Positions 1-10,106 of a stretch of DNA of 64,000 nt are shown here, in pieces. This stretch comes from an uncultured Pelagibacteraceae bacterium. GTDB lineage: Bacteria > Pseudomonadota > Alphaproteobacteria > Pelagibacterales > Pelagibacteraceae. The stretch covers positions 55,627 to 119,626 of the forward strand of contig CACIZB010000003.1 in assembly GCA_902591025.1 (NCBI GenBank). The letters are read 5' to 3'. The notes beneath the pieces were generated by a model. That model ran no database searches. It was given only the letters and a program-made list of their open reading frames with translations, and was not told where the DNA came from. How positions within the stretch are numbered: position 1 is the stretch's first letter; the number at the start of each line of letters is the position of its first letter. The position numbers and the translations under genes were made by a program.

Positions 1-639
1 AAAGATAATCAAGATAACTTTATTGAAGCGATCGCTTACAGGGCACATCCTCAAACTGAAATTCTATTAAATCTAATTAAAGAAACAGAAATGGGTCAAA
101 TTAAAAAGATCGAATCAAGTTTTGGGTTTAAAGTAAAAAAAATAAGAAAAGATTCAAGGTTATTTAGTAAAAAATTAGGCGGTGGATCCATTCTTGATTT
201 AGGTTGTTATCCTGTAAGTTTTTTTAATCTCTTTAAAAAAGATAAGGAAATGAAAGTTATTCGATCAAAATTCAATTTGTGTGAAACCTATGTCGATATT
301 GATGGAGAAATTGATTTAAAAATTGATGATAATATTCACGCCGTAGGAAGAGTAAGTCTAAAAGAAAATTTAGATAATTCTTGTAAAATATTTCTAGAAA
401 AAGCTTTAATTACTATCAAAGAGCCTTGGCTGCCTTCGAAAAAGTCTTTTCTTGAGGTGGAAACTAAAAGTCGTTATTTTAAAAAAATTATTAATTCAAA
501 TAAGAATGTCTATGATTATCAAGTAGAATTAAGTTCTTCTTTTTTTTCAAAAGGAACCAATGATTTGAAAAACTTGGTAAATATAAATGAGTCCCTTGAA
601 ATTGCAAAAATATTAGAAATATGGAAAACCAATATTTAA
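1..639 (+). CDS. Gfo/Idh/MocA family oxidoreductase, C-terminal part (5' truncated by window edge)
   Basis: Frame 1 stays open from base 1 (KDNQDNFIEAIAYRAHPQTEILLNLIKE...) into ORF 91..639; contains GGGSILDLGCYPVS typical of the family. Confidence 0.8.
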   Translation, partial: KDNQDNFIEAIAYRAHPQTEILLNLIKETEMGQIKKIESSFGFKVKKIRKDSRLFSKKLGGGSILDLGCYPVSFFNLFKKDKEMKVIRSKFNLCETYVDIDGEIDLKIDDNIHAVGRVSLKENLDNSCKIFLEKALITIKEPWLPSKKSFLEVETKSRYFKKIINSNKNVYDYQVELSSSFFSKGTNDLKNLVNINESLEIAKILEIWKTNI

Positions 640-647
640 AGAAAAAT

Positions 648-1814
648 TTAATTAAATAATTTTGATAACAAATCTATTAGTTTCTTTTTATTTTCATATC
701 CCATCCCAATAAATTTCGGAAAAGTTACATAACTATCCATTACCGTAGATAAATCTGGAAACCCTCCAAAAGGTTGAAATAAACTTGGATAGATTTCATT
801 TCCACCTAAATTTAATCCAGCTGCAATATTACATGAAATTTGGTGTCCACCATGAGGTATTACCCTAGTGGAACTCCAATTATTATCTTTAAGCATTTGT
901 AAAGTTCTAAGATATTCAACTAGCCCATAACTTAGAGAACAATCAAACTGGAGCCAATCAATATTTTTTCGCATTCCACCGTACCTAATTAAATTTCTAG
1001 AATCTTGCATGGAAAAAAGATTTTCACCTGTAGCAAGACTATTTTTATAATTTTTTGATAATTCTGAATTAAGATTAAAATCTAATGGATCACCTGCTTC
1101 TTCATACCATTTTAGATTTAGTGGTTCTAAAGCTTTGCCGTATTCTATCGCTGTTTTTAGATCAAATCTCCCATTTGCATCTACACAAAGATTTTTTCCA
1201 TCACCCACTAATTTTAAAACACTTTCAATTCTTTTCAAATCATCACTTAAAGAAGCACCCCCAATCTTCATTTTGACAGTAGTAAATCCTAAATCCATAT
1301 AACTTTTCATTTCGTCTTGTAACATTTGAATATCCTTACCCGGATAATAGTAACCACCAGCTGCATAAACAAAGATCTTGTTTTTAAAAGTCCCATCACC
1401 ATATTTTTTTGCGAGATATTCATATAAAGGTAAATTCTCAATTTTTGAAACAATATCCCAAATAGCCATATCTATCGCACCAACTGCAGTGCTCCGTTCA
1501 CCATGACCACCCGGTTTCTCATTTTTCATTAAAATTTTCCAAATTTTCTCTGGGCTGAAGTTATCCCCCTCACTATTTAAGACATCTTCTTTTTTAGATT
1601 CTTTTAATCTAGGGATAAATCTTTTGGTTAAAAGTTCACTTACAGCGTATCTGCCATTTGAATGAAATCCATAACCTGTAATAAATTTCCCATCTTTTTT
1701 AACATCAGTTTTAATTGCAACTACACTACAATCCATTTTTTTAAAATTAATATACGCATTCTGGATTTCTGAACTTATTGGGACTGTTTTTTCCTGAATT
1801 TCAATTATTTTCAT
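648..1814 (-). CDS. Enolase-superfamily (mandelate racemase/muconate lactonizing) protein, D-tartrate dehydratase-like
   Basis: PISSEIQNAYINFKKM, NEKPGGHGERSTAVGAIDMAIWD, TVKMKIGG (KxK), CVDANGRFD, EEAGDPLD, TGENLFS and IPHGGHQ motifs resemble D-tartrate dehydratase. Confidence 0.8.
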   Translation of the reverse strand: MKIIEIQEKTVPISSEIQNAYINFKKMDCSVVAIKTDVKKDGKFITGYGFHSNGRYAVSELLTKRFIPRLKESKKEDVLNSEGDNFSPEKIWKILMKNEKPGGHGERSTAVGAIDMAIWDIVSKIENLPLYEYLAKKYGDGTFKNKIFVYAAGGYYYPGKDIQMLQDEMKSYMDLGFTTVKMKIGGASLSDDLKRIESVLKLVGDGKNLCVDANGRFDLKTAIEYGKALEPLNLKWYEEAGDPLDFNLNSELSKNYKNSLATGENLFSMQDSRNLIRYGGMRKNIDWLQFDCSLSYGLVEYLRTLQMLKDNNWSSTRVIPHGGHQISCNIAAGLNLGGNEIYPSLFQPFGGFPDLSTVMDSYVTFPKFIGMGYENKKKLIDLLSKLFN

Positions 1815-1947
1815 TTTAGCAATTAGTTTATTAAAACCATATTAATAATTTAAAATCTATAAAAATTGATTTTTTATGCATATTGACAACTTCTATTAAT
1901 GAATTTAACCTAAATCCTTTAAACAAATAAACTCAAGGAGATATCTA

Positions 1948-2898
1948 ATGAAATTAAAGTCTCATTTTAAAAGACTTCTTGCAGTATTATCACTTTTAAT
2001 TTTAAGTTTGAGTGGTGCTAATGCAGGTGTGACAAATATAATTCCATTTGGTCCAGGTGGTGAGTCTGATGTTACTGCTAGAATGCAACAACCATATTAC
2101 AAAAGTATTTATAATGATGATATTGTTGTTCAGTATAAACCAGGTGGTGGAGGATCAGTTGGTTGGTCTTCATTAAATTCAGAGAAAGGTGATGGAAGTG
2201 TTATCATGGGCGTAAATCTTCCTCACATAATTATGCAACCAATAGCAAAGGGTGAAAAAGCTGGTTATAAAACTGAGGACGTAAATGTTTTCTCATTTTT
2301 CCATTACACACCTGATGCAATTTTAGTTGAAGCTTCTAGTCCTTATCAAAGTTTAAAAGACTTGTTAGATTATGCAAAACAAAATCCAGGAAAACTTACA
2401 TTTAGTGGATCGGGAACATACTCTGCAAATCATCTTTTAATTATAAGCTTAAATAAAAAAGCTAAAGTTAAAACTACCTATGTACCTTTCAAAGGGACAG
2501 GTGCAGCAGTACAAGCATTATTAGGTAAACAAGTTTTAGCTGAAGCTGGCTATTCAACAGTTGCAGCAAAACAAGGAAAAAAAGTTAGAATGCTCGCAGT
2601 TGCCTCTGAAGAAAGACTACCAGCATTTCCAAACGTTCCTACGTTTAAAGAACTTGGATATAATATTGTTTCTGGTGCTTACAGAGGATATGCACTTCCA
2701 AAGTCTGCATCTAAAGCAACAGTAAAAGAGTGGTCGGACAGAATTATGAAAATAAATTCTGATCCTGCATTTATAAAACAAATGGAAGATAATGCTTTCG
2801 TAGTTGTAAATATTGGTCATAAAGACGTTAAAAAATTTATGAAACAACAACAAAAAGCAAATAAAGCTATTGCTAAAGAACTTGGTTTAATTAAATAA
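1948..2898 (+). CDS. Tripartite tricarboxylate transporter substrate-binding protein (TctC/Bug family)
   Basis: Signal peptide, IIPFGPGGESDVTAR and VQYKPGGGGSVGW; directly followed by TctA and TctB. Confidence 0.9.
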   Translation: MKLKSHFKRLLAVLSLLILSLSGANAGVTNIIPFGPGGESDVTARMQQPYYKSIYNDDIVVQYKPGGGGSVGWSSLNSEKGDGSVIMGVNLPHIIMQPIAKGEKAGYKTEDVNVFSFFHYTPDAILVEASSPYQSLKDLLDYAKQNPGKLTFSGSGTYSANHLLIISLNKKAKVKTTYVPFKGTGAAVQALLGKQVLAEAGYSTVAAKQGKKVRMLAVASEERLPAFPNVPTFKELGYNIVSGAYRGYALPKSASKATVKEWSDRIMKINSDPAFIKQMEDNAFVVVNIGHKDVKKFMKQQQKANKAIAKELGLIK

Positions 2899-2911
2899 TC
2901 AAGTCCTTTAA

Positions 2912-4420
2912 ATGACAAATATTTTTGCAGATTTTTTGTCATCTTTAAGTCTAATTAATTTAGGCTTAGCGTTTTCGGGAGTTTTGGCAGGGATAATTAT
3001 TGGTGCCTTGCCAGGTCTCTCAGCAACTATGGCAGTTGCTATTTTAGTTCCCTTCACATTTGCCCTTGAACCATCTTCCGGATTAATAGTTTTAGGTGCT
3101 ATTTATACGGGTGCAATTTTTGGAGGTTCTTGGTCAGCAATATTAATTAATACTCCAGGCACTCCCTCAGCTGTTGCAACTACATTTGATGGATATCCAA
3201 TGGCTAAAAATGGAAATGGAGATTTAGCAATGTCTATAAGTTGTATGTCATCATTTATTGGAGGATTAGTCGGAGTAATATGTTTAGCATTATTTGCTCC
3301 TCCATTAGCAAGTGTTTCATTAAAGTTCGGACCTACAGAGTATTTTTGGTTAGCTATTTTAGGCTTAACTTTAATCTCAACATTAGCTGAAGGGGATAAT
3401 ATAAAATCCCTAATTGGTGCTTGTATTGGTCTTTTAATGTCGATGATTGGTGTAGCAGTAGTAGGTGGGGATATTAGAATGACATGGAACATAAGTTTTT
3501 TGAATAGTGGAATAGAAATCGTAAGTGCAATGATAGGTCTTTTTTGTATCCCAGTAATTTTAGATCTAACAAGCATGAAAGGAAAACATCTTAGTGATAG
3601 CGAAACACCAAAAAATTTAAGATTAAAAGAGTCATTTTTAATAGTATTTAAAAAAAAATTTGAAGCAGTGAGAGGTGCTTTGATTGGAACATTTATTGGA
3701 ATTCTTCCAGGTGCAGGGGGGAGTATAGCAAGTATTGTTTCTTACGGTGAAGCAAAAAGGGCCTCAAAAAATAAAGATAATTTTGGAAAAGGGGAGCCAG
3801 AAGGTTTGATAGCCTCAGAAACTGCAAATAATGCAACAGTTGGTGGTGGATTTATTCCCACTCTTTGTCTCGGTATTCCTGGTACACCTCCTGATGCAGT
3901 AATCTTAGGAGCTTTACTTGTTCAAGGGATTAGAACTGGAGACACATTATTTACACAACAATCCTCGATAGTTTACACATTCATATTTGGATTATTTTTA
4001 GCAACAATAATAATGTTACCTTTAGGACTATTGATGGGCAGATATGCTTACAAATCAATAATAAAAATACCTAAGGAGGTTTTAATTCCAATTATTATAT
4101 TTTTAACAATCATTGGAAGCTATTCGATACAAAACAATATTCTTAATGTTTATTTTATGTTTTTTTTCGGATTAGTGGGTTGGATTTTAAATAGGGCAGG
4201 TTTTAAAGCATCGCCTATTGTATTAGGATTAGTTTTAGGACAAATAGCAGAGCAAGGTTTTGTTCAAGCTTATATTATTGGAAATGCTCAAGACAATATT
4301 TTAGCTAATTACTTTGCAAGACCAATTTCTATAATTTTAGTCATTTTTATTTTAATGGGATTATTCTTACCTGCTTTAAAAAAAATCTATAATAGGAGAA
4401 AAAATGCTCAGACAAATTAA
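2912..4420 (+). CDS. Tripartite tricarboxylate transporter large permease (TctA)
   Basis: GALPGLSATMAVAILVPFTFALEP, INTPGTPSAVATTFDGYPMA, LGIPGTPPDAVILGALLVQGI motifs. Confidence 0.93.
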   Translation: MTNIFADFLSSLSLINLGLAFSGVLAGIIIGALPGLSATMAVAILVPFTFALEPSSGLIVLGAIYTGAIFGGSWSAILINTPGTPSAVATTFDGYPMAKNGNGDLAMSISCMSSFIGGLVGVICLALFAPPLASVSLKFGPTEYFWLAILGLTLISTLAEGDNIKSLIGACIGLLMSMIGVAVVGGDIRMTWNISFLNSGIEIVSAMIGLFCIPVILDLTSMKGKHLSDSETPKNLRLKESFLIVFKKKFEAVRGALIGTFIGILPGAGGSIASIVSYGEAKRASKNKDNFGKGEPEGLIASETANNATVGGGFIPTLCLGIPGTPPDAVILGALLVQGIRTGDTLFTQQSSIVYTFIFGLFLATIIMLPLGLLMGRYAYKSIIKIPKEVLIPIIIFLTIIGSYSIQNNILNVYFMFFFGLVGWILNRAGFKASPIVLGLVLGQIAEQGFVQAYIIGNAQDNILANYFARPISIILVIFILMGLFLPALKKIYNRRKNAQTN

Positions 4421-4865
4421 AGATAAGATATCCTTCGTATCAGGTATATTTTTTGTAATATTATCTTTCATTCTTTTCTATGAAGCGAGTACTTTGAGCC
4501 CTTTTGGTGCTGTATTTCCATTTGCGATGACCACAATATTAATAATCTTATCTATAATTCTTATTATAAGATCTTTTAGATTTGAAATAAAAGTAATTAA
4601 TCAAACAATCTCATACGTTAAAATACCCTTATTAATTATTGTTTTTTTTATGTGGATATATTTTTTGGAAAGAACCGGCTTTATCATTACAAGCTTAATT
4701 TCTTTTAATTTAATAGTTTTAATAAACTCAGGCTTAAATATATCCTTAAAAAGAATTACTCTGTATATGATTTTAGGAAGTATTTTTATACTCTTATTAT
4801 ACTTTGGTTTTAAAAATTTGTTATTAGTACCACTACCTGAAGGTCTTTGGTTTAGAGATCTATAA
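4404..4865 (+). CDS. Tripartite tricarboxylate transporter small permease (TctB)
   Basis: About 150 aa, four predicted TM helices, overlaps the TctA 3' end. Confidence 0.8.
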   Translation: MLRQIKDKISFVSGIFFVILSFILFYEASTLSPFGAVFPFAMTTILIILSIILIIRSFRFEIKVINQTISYVKIPLLIIVFFMWIYFLERTGFIITSLISFNLIVLINSGLNISLKRITLYMILGSIFILLLYFGFKNLLLVPLPEGLWFRDL

Positions 4866-4879
4866 GTTTTTTTAAATTA

Positions 4880-5800
4880 ATGAATAAAATTTTAGTCACA
4901 GAATTTATTAATAAACAAAGTCTGGATAGATTAAACAAAGTTTTTGAAGTTTATTATGATGAAAAACTTTGGAAAAATTCAAAAAAGATTAGTAAATTAA
5001 TCAGAGATTTTGACTGTCTTATATTAAGAAACAAAACGATTGTTAATAAAAGTTTATTAGACAAAGCAAGAAAAATAAAATTCATAGGAAGACTAGGGGT
5101 AGGCCTAGACAATATTGATTTAAAAAATTGTAATTTAAAAAATATTCACGTTCAACCAGCAACAGGAATGAATGCTGACTCAGTCGCAGAATATGTAGCT
5201 TCTTGTTCTATGTCTTTAATTAAAAAAATACCACTTTTTTATGAAGAGACAACTAAAGGTAAGTGGCCAAGAACAACTATTAAGTCTGAGGAAATAAAAG
5301 GAAAAAATATTGGTATTATCGGATTTGGATCAGTTGGAAAAAAGGTTTCAGAATATTGCTCAAGAATCGGTCTTAATGTATTAATTTATGATAAATTTTT
5401 CGCAAAATTAAAAAATAAAAACAAATTTGAATTTTTAAGTTTAAAAACTTTATTGAAAAAATCAGATATTATTTCGCTACATTTGCCTTTATCAAAACAA
5501 ACTAAAAACTTAATAAACAAGAGTGCTTTTTTAAGCATGAAAAAAAAACCTGTTATTATAAATACCTCGAGAGGGTCTATTGTGAATGAAAAAGATTTAA
5601 TTGAAGCTTATAATAAAAATTTAATTTCAGGTTTTGCTTTAGATGTATTCGAAAATGAACCAGTAAAAAGAAAATTTTTAAAAAAAATTAATAAAAAAAT
5701 GAATTGTATATTAACTCCCCATATATCTGGAATAACACATCAATCGAATATTAGAGTAAGTGATTTTATAGTTGACAAAGTAATAGATTTTTTTAATTAA
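4880..5800 (+). CDS. D-2-hydroxyacid dehydrogenase (phosphoglycerate dehydrogenase-like)
   Basis: GRLGVGLDNID, GIIGFGSVGKKV, INTSRGSIVNEKDL, ALDVFENEP motifs. Confidence 0.85.
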   Translation: MNKILVTEFINKQSLDRLNKVFEVYYDEKLWKNSKKISKLIRDFDCLILRNKTIVNKSLLDKARKIKFIGRLGVGLDNIDLKNCNLKNIHVQPATGMNADSVAEYVASCSMSLIKKIPLFYEETTKGKWPRTTIKSEEIKGKNIGIIGFGSVGKKVSEYCSRIGLNVLIYDKFFAKLKNKNKFEFLSLKTLLKKSDIISLHLPLSKQTKNLINKSAFLSMKKKPVIINTSRGSIVNEKDLIEAYNKNLISGFALDVFENEPVKRKFLKKINKKMNCILTPHISGITHQSNIRVSDFIVDKVIDFFN

Positions 5801-5811
5801 TGACATTAATT

Positions 5812-5888
5812 GGCGGGGTAGCTCAGTTGGTTAGAGCGCGGGACTCATAAGCCCGAGGTCAGTGGTTCGATCCCACTTCCCGCTACCA
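5812..5888 (+). tRNA. tRNA-Met (CAT), elongator type
   Basis: Cloverleaf GGCGGGG..TA GCTC..GAGC..CTCATAA..AGTGG TTCGATC CCACT..TCCCGCT A CCA with encoded CCA. Confidence 0.93.
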
Positions 5889-5904
5889 AAATTTTTTAGC
5901 TTAT

Positions 5905-6924
5905 TTATTTTCTTAAACCAAATCTATTTTTAATGTCTTTTTTATTTAAAGATTTATAATAATTTATATTATCTAGATACCAATCAAAAGTTTTCTTAAG
6001 TCCTGTTTCAAAATTAATTTTCGGTTTCCATCCTAATTTTTTCATAATTTTATCGCTATTTAGTGCGTATCGCACATCGTGACCTGGCCTGTCCTTGACA
6101 AATTTAATCTTTACATTTTTTCCATATTCAATTTTATTTTTTGCGATTTTTAATAATTTTTTACAAATATCTAAATTAATCAAATTTTTGTTTGATCCTA
6201 TATTATAAAAATTTCCTATTTTACCTTTTTCAAAGATTTTCACTAGAGCCTCACAGTGGTCTTTAACATAAATCCATTCTCTTGAATTAATCCCTTTACC
6301 GTAAATAGGAAGCTCTTTATTTGAAAGGATGTTGTATATCAATTTCGGAATTAGTTTTTCTGGATGTTGCTTGGGCCCATAATTATTTGAACAATTAGTA
6401 ATAATTGCTGGAATTTTATAAGTTCTAACATAAGAAAATACCAAATGGTCTGATGATGCTTTTGATGCTGCATAGGGTGAGCTAGGATTATAAGGGTGTG
6501 TTTCTTTAGTTCTACCATTCAAAATATCACCATAAACTTCATCAGTCGAGATATGTATCAATTTGGATCTCTTATTATTTTTCGAATATTTTCTAAAAAT
6601 TTCTAAAATGTTGAATACACCAATGATGTTACTGTGAATAAAATTTTTAGGTCCATCAATTGATCTATCAACATGCGTTTCAGCAGCCAAATTGAAAATT
6701 GCAACTGGTTTATATCTATTAATTATTTTAGATAAATTTTTATGTGCAATATCACATTTAATATATCTATAGTTTTTATTTTTTTTAAATTCTTTTACAT
6801 TATAAAAATTTGCTGAATATGTTTTCTTATCTATATTAATAACTTGATATTTTTTTTTTAGAAGAACCTCTATTAAGTTACTTCCTATAAATCCAAGTCC
6901 ACCAGTAACAATTACTTTTTTCAT
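5905..6924 (-). CDS. rfbB: dTDP-glucose 4,6-dehydratase-like NAD-dependent dehydratase
   Basis: GGLGFIGSNL, STDEVYGD, YAASKASSDHLV, NCSNNYGPKQHPEKLIP, DRPGHDVRYA. Confidence 0.88.
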   Translation of the reverse strand: MKKVIVTGGLGFIGSNLIEVLLKKKYQVINIDKKTYSANFYNVKEFKKNKNYRYIKCDIAHKNLSKIINRYKPVAIFNLAAETHVDRSIDGPKNFIHSNIIGVFNILEIFRKYSKNNKRSKLIHISTDEVYGDILNGRTKETHPYNPSSPYAASKASSDHLVFSYVRTYKIPAIITNCSNNYGPKQHPEKLIPKLIYNILSNKELPIYGKGINSREWIYVKDHCEALVKIFEKGKIGNFYNIGSNKNLINLDICKKLLKIAKNKIEYGKNVKIKFVKDRPGHDVRYALNSDKIMKKLGWKPKINFETGLKKTFDWYLDNINYYKSLNKKDIKNRFGLRK

Positions 6925-6946
6925 TTTAAATTTATAATACTATTTA

Positions 6947-7474
6947 TTAATGACCTGGAAATTCAATTAAATTTTCTACTTTGTAACCTTTTTTGACTAA
7001 TTTGTCTGAGCCGTTAAGATCAAAAAGGTTAATTACAAATATAAATGCTGCCACTTTTCCTCCAGATATTTCAATTAACTTTGCTGCTGCCTCTGCCGTT
7101 CCACCTGTTGCAATTAGATCATCAATTATCAAAACTTTTTCACCCCTATTAATAGAATCCTTATGGACCTCAATTGTAGCTGTTCCATATTCAAGTTTAA
7201 AATCTGTTGAATATACATCTGCGGGAAGTTTGTTTTTTTTTCTAAGCATTATAAATGGTTTATTCATTATATATGATACTGCAGAAGCAAAAACAAAACC
7301 TCTAGCCTCAATCGCTGCAATTTTATTAATTTCCATTTTCTTAGCTTTTTCTACAATTCTGTTGATTGTTTCAGAGAAAGCTTTTTCATCTTTTATCAAA
7401 GTTGTTATATCTCTAAATAGGATCCCTTTTTTAGGATAATCTGGAATTGATCTAATATAGTCTTTTAAATTCAT
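6947..7474 (-). CDS. apt: Adenine phosphoribosyltransferase
   Basis: RSIPDYPKKGILFRDITTL, EARGFVFA, VLIIDDLIATGGTAEAAAKLIE, NLIEFPGH. Confidence 0.93.
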   Translation of the reverse strand: MNLKDYIRSIPDYPKKGILFRDITTLIKDEKAFSETINRIVEKAKKMEINKIAAIEARGFVFASAVSYIMNKPFIMLRKKNKLPADVYSTDFKLEYGTATIEVHKDSINRGEKVLIIDDLIATGGTAEAAAKLIEISGGKVAAFIFVINLFDLNGSDKLVKKGYKVENLIEFPGH

Positions 7475-7515
7475 TTAAGTTAATTATAAAAGTATAATTA
7501 AATTAAATTTTTGAC

Positions 7516-8388
7516 ATGACAATAAATAAATTAGCAATAATAGGTGGCAGTGGTCTTTATGATGTTGAAGAGTTCAAAAATAGAGAATTATTGGATTTAG
7601 AGACCCCTTGGGGAAAACCTTCTGATCAAATCTTGAAAACAAATTATAATAATAAAGAGGTTTACTTTTTACCAAGACACGGACGAGGTCATTTTGTTTC
7701 TCCATCAAAAATAAATTTTAGAGCAAATATTGATGCTCTTAAACAATTGGGAGTAACAGATATTGTTTCAGTCTCGGCTGTTGGATCATTAAAAGAAAAT
7801 TTACAACCTGGAAAATTTGTAATTGTGGATCAATTCATTGATAGAACTTTTGCAAGATATAAAACATTTTTTGACGAAGAAATTGTAGCTCATGTTTCTA
7901 TGGCACATCCGACCTCAAATGGTTTAATGAATGCATGTGAAGAAGCCATCAAAAAAGAAAAAATTGAATATCAAAGAAGTGGCACATATGTAGTTATGGA
8001 AGGACCTCAGTTTTCCACGTTGGCAGAGTCTAATTTATATAGATCATGGAACGCAGATGTAATTGGTATGACCAATATGCCAGAGGCAAAATTAGCAAGA
8101 GAAGCTGAGATAAGATATGCATCAGTTTCAATGGTTACAGATTATGATTGTTGGCATCCAGATCATGAAAATGTTGATGTTCAACAAGTAGTAAAAGTAC
8201 TTTTAGGCAATGCCGCAAAAGCTAAAAATATGATTAAAAATTTAATAGAAAATTTTGAAAACCATATTGATCCAAAAGATCCAACAAATAATTGTTTAGA
8301 TGTAGCTATAATCACTGCTCCTGAAAAAAGAACAAAAAAAACTATTGAAAAATTAAAAAATGTTGCAGGTAGAGTTTTGAATAAATGA
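7516..8388 (+). CDS. mtnP: S-methyl-5'-thioadenosine phosphorylase
   Basis: AIIGGSGLYD, LPRHGRGHFVSPSKINFRAN, EGPQFST, GMTNMPEAKLAREAEIRYASVSMVTDYDCWH. Confidence 0.92.
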   Translation: MTINKLAIIGGSGLYDVEEFKNRELLDLETPWGKPSDQILKTNYNNKEVYFLPRHGRGHFVSPSKINFRANIDALKQLGVTDIVSVSAVGSLKENLQPGKFVIVDQFIDRTFARYKTFFDEEIVAHVSMAHPTSNGLMNACEEAIKKEKIEYQRSGTYVVMEGPQFSTLAESNLYRSWNADVIGMTNMPEAKLAREAEIRYASVSMVTDYDCWHPDHENVDVQQVVKVLLGNAAKAKNMIKNLIENFENHIDPKDPTNNCLDVAIITAPEKRTKKTIEKLKNVAGRVLNK

Positions 8389-9455
8389 GAATAAATGGAA
8401 AAGAGTATCGAACTATTTGGTTTGAAAATAATCTTGTAAAAATTATTGATCAAACGAAACTTCCACACAAATTCATTATTAAAGATCTCAAAACAGTTAA
8501 TGATTCTATAAATGCGATTAAATTAATGGAAGTGAGAGGTGCTCCGTTAATTGGAGCTACTGCAGCTTACGGACTAGTCTTGGCTATTATTGAAAATAAT
8601 GATCAGTCGTTTTTAAAGAAATCTGCAGAGCATTTAATAAATTCAAGACCTACAGCAATAAATCTTAAATGGGCAGTTGATAGAATGATGAATAAATTAT
8701 CAGGTGTTAATAGTGATAAAATTTTAGAGATAGCCTTAAACGAAGCGAAAGAAATTTGCGAAGAAGATATCAAATTTTGTGAAAATATAGGATTAAATGG
8801 TCTTAAAATAATTGAAGAAATTTATAATAAAAAAAAAGATACTGTAAATATTTTGACTCATTGTAATGCTGGTTGGCTTGCGACGATCAATTGGGGAACT
8901 GCAACTTCTCCTATTTATCATGCACATAAAAAAGGTATCCCAGTTCATGTTTGGGCTGATGAAACTCGACCACGAAACCAAGGAGCAAATCTCACTTCTT
9001 ATGAATTAAATGAAGAGGGTATTAAAAACACAATTATTGCTGATAATACTGGTGGTATCTTAATGCAAAGAGGTGAAATCGATATGTGCATTGTTGGAAC
9101 AGATAGAACTTTAGCCAATGGTGATGTTTGTAATAAAGTTGGAACTTATCTTAAAGCATTAGCGGCACATGATAATAATATTCCTTTTTATGTAGCTTTG
9201 CCAAGCTCAACAATTGATTGGAATATTAAAAATCATAAAGATATTCCAATAGAGGAGAGAAATTCAAATGAATTATCTCATATGGAAGGAATTGATGAGG
9301 AGGGTAATATAAAAAAGATTAATATATATCCAAAAAAAAGTAAGGCTATGAATTTGGCTTTTGATGTGACACCTGCAAAATATGTTACAGGTTTAATTAC
9401 TGATAAAGGTGTATGTGAAGCATCAGAAAAAGGACTTAAAGATTTATTTAAATGA
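8385..9455 (+). CDS. mtnA: S-methyl-5-thioribose-1-phosphate isomerase
   Basis: MEVRGAPLIGATAAYG, THCNAGWLAT, VWADETRPRNQGA, GTDRTLANGDV; start overlaps mtnP stop. Confidence 0.92.
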   Translation: MRINGKEYRTIWFENNLVKIIDQTKLPHKFIIKDLKTVNDSINAIKLMEVRGAPLIGATAAYGLVLAIIENNDQSFLKKSAEHLINSRPTAINLKWAVDRMMNKLSGVNSDKILEIALNEAKEICEEDIKFCENIGLNGLKIIEEIYNKKKDTVNILTHCNAGWLATINWGTATSPIYHAHKKGIPVHVWADETRPRNQGANLTSYELNEEGIKNTIIADNTGGILMQRGEIDMCIVGTDRTLANGDVCNKVGTYLKALAAHDNNIPFYVALPSSTIDWNIKNHKDIPIEERNSNELSHMEGIDEEGNIKKINIYPKKSKAMNLAFDVTPAKYVTGLITDKGVCEASEKGLKDLFK

Positions 9456-10105
9456 AAAATTTAGATCAAAGAAATCAAATTATTGAATATTCTTTAAAAT
9501 TAAATTCTACAAACCTTTCACCACTTAGATCAGGTAATATATCACTAAGAGGGAGGGAGAATGATATAGAAGGATACTTAATTACTCCATCAGGTAAAAA
9601 ATATGAAACGCTGAAACCTGAAGATATTGTTTTTATGGGTTTAAATGAAGATGAAAAAAAAGATTCAGCTAATAAACCTTCATCCGAGTGGAGATTTCAT
9701 CGAGATATTTATGCAAATAAAAAAGAGGCCCATGCTATCGTTCATGCTCATTCTCCACACGCAACAGCTGTATCCTCACATGGAAAACCAATTCCACCGT
9801 TTCATTACATGATTGCTCTTGCAGGGGGAGATGACATTAAATGTGCAGAATACGCTACTTTTGGAACAGAAGAGTTATCTAAAAATGTTATTAAAGCTCT
9901 AGAAAATAGAAGTGCTTGTTTGATGTCTAATCACGGTCAGGTTGCTTTTGGAAAAAATTTAGAGGATGCTTTTGAACTTGCACAAGAAGTAGAAAACATT
10001 TGTCATCAATATACTATTGCTTTAAAGTTAGGAAACCCAAAAATTCTTTCATTTGAGGAAATGAAAAAAGTTTTGGAAAAGGCTAAAAACTATAAAAAAG
10101 GGTAA
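9452..10105 (+). CDS. Class II aldolase/adducin family protein (candidate methylthioribulose-1-phosphate or deoxyribulose-phosphate aldolase)
   Basis: GNISLRG, PSSEWRFHRDIY, AIVHAHSPHATAVS, ACLMSNHGQVAFGKNLEDAFELAQEVE; ATGA overlap with mtnA. Confidence 0.85.
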   Translation: MKNLDQRNQIIEYSLKLNSTNLSPLRSGNISLRGRENDIEGYLITPSGKKYETLKPEDIVFMGLNEDEKKDSANKPSSEWRFHRDIYANKKEAHAIVHAHSPHATAVSSHGKPIPPFHYMIALAGGDDIKCAEYATFGTEELSKNVIKALENRSACLMSNHGQVAFGKNLEDAFELAQEVENICHQYTIALKLGNPKILSFEEMKKVLEKAKNYKKG

Positions 10106-10106
10106 G

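Noticed and set aside
3103-3576. 157-aa minus-strand ORF
   Set aside because: Lies entirely antisense within tctA, which has clear family motifs; mirror-frame artefact.
6993-7439. 148-aa plus-strand ORF
   Set aside because: Antisense to apt, whose PRPP-binding motif is unmistakable.
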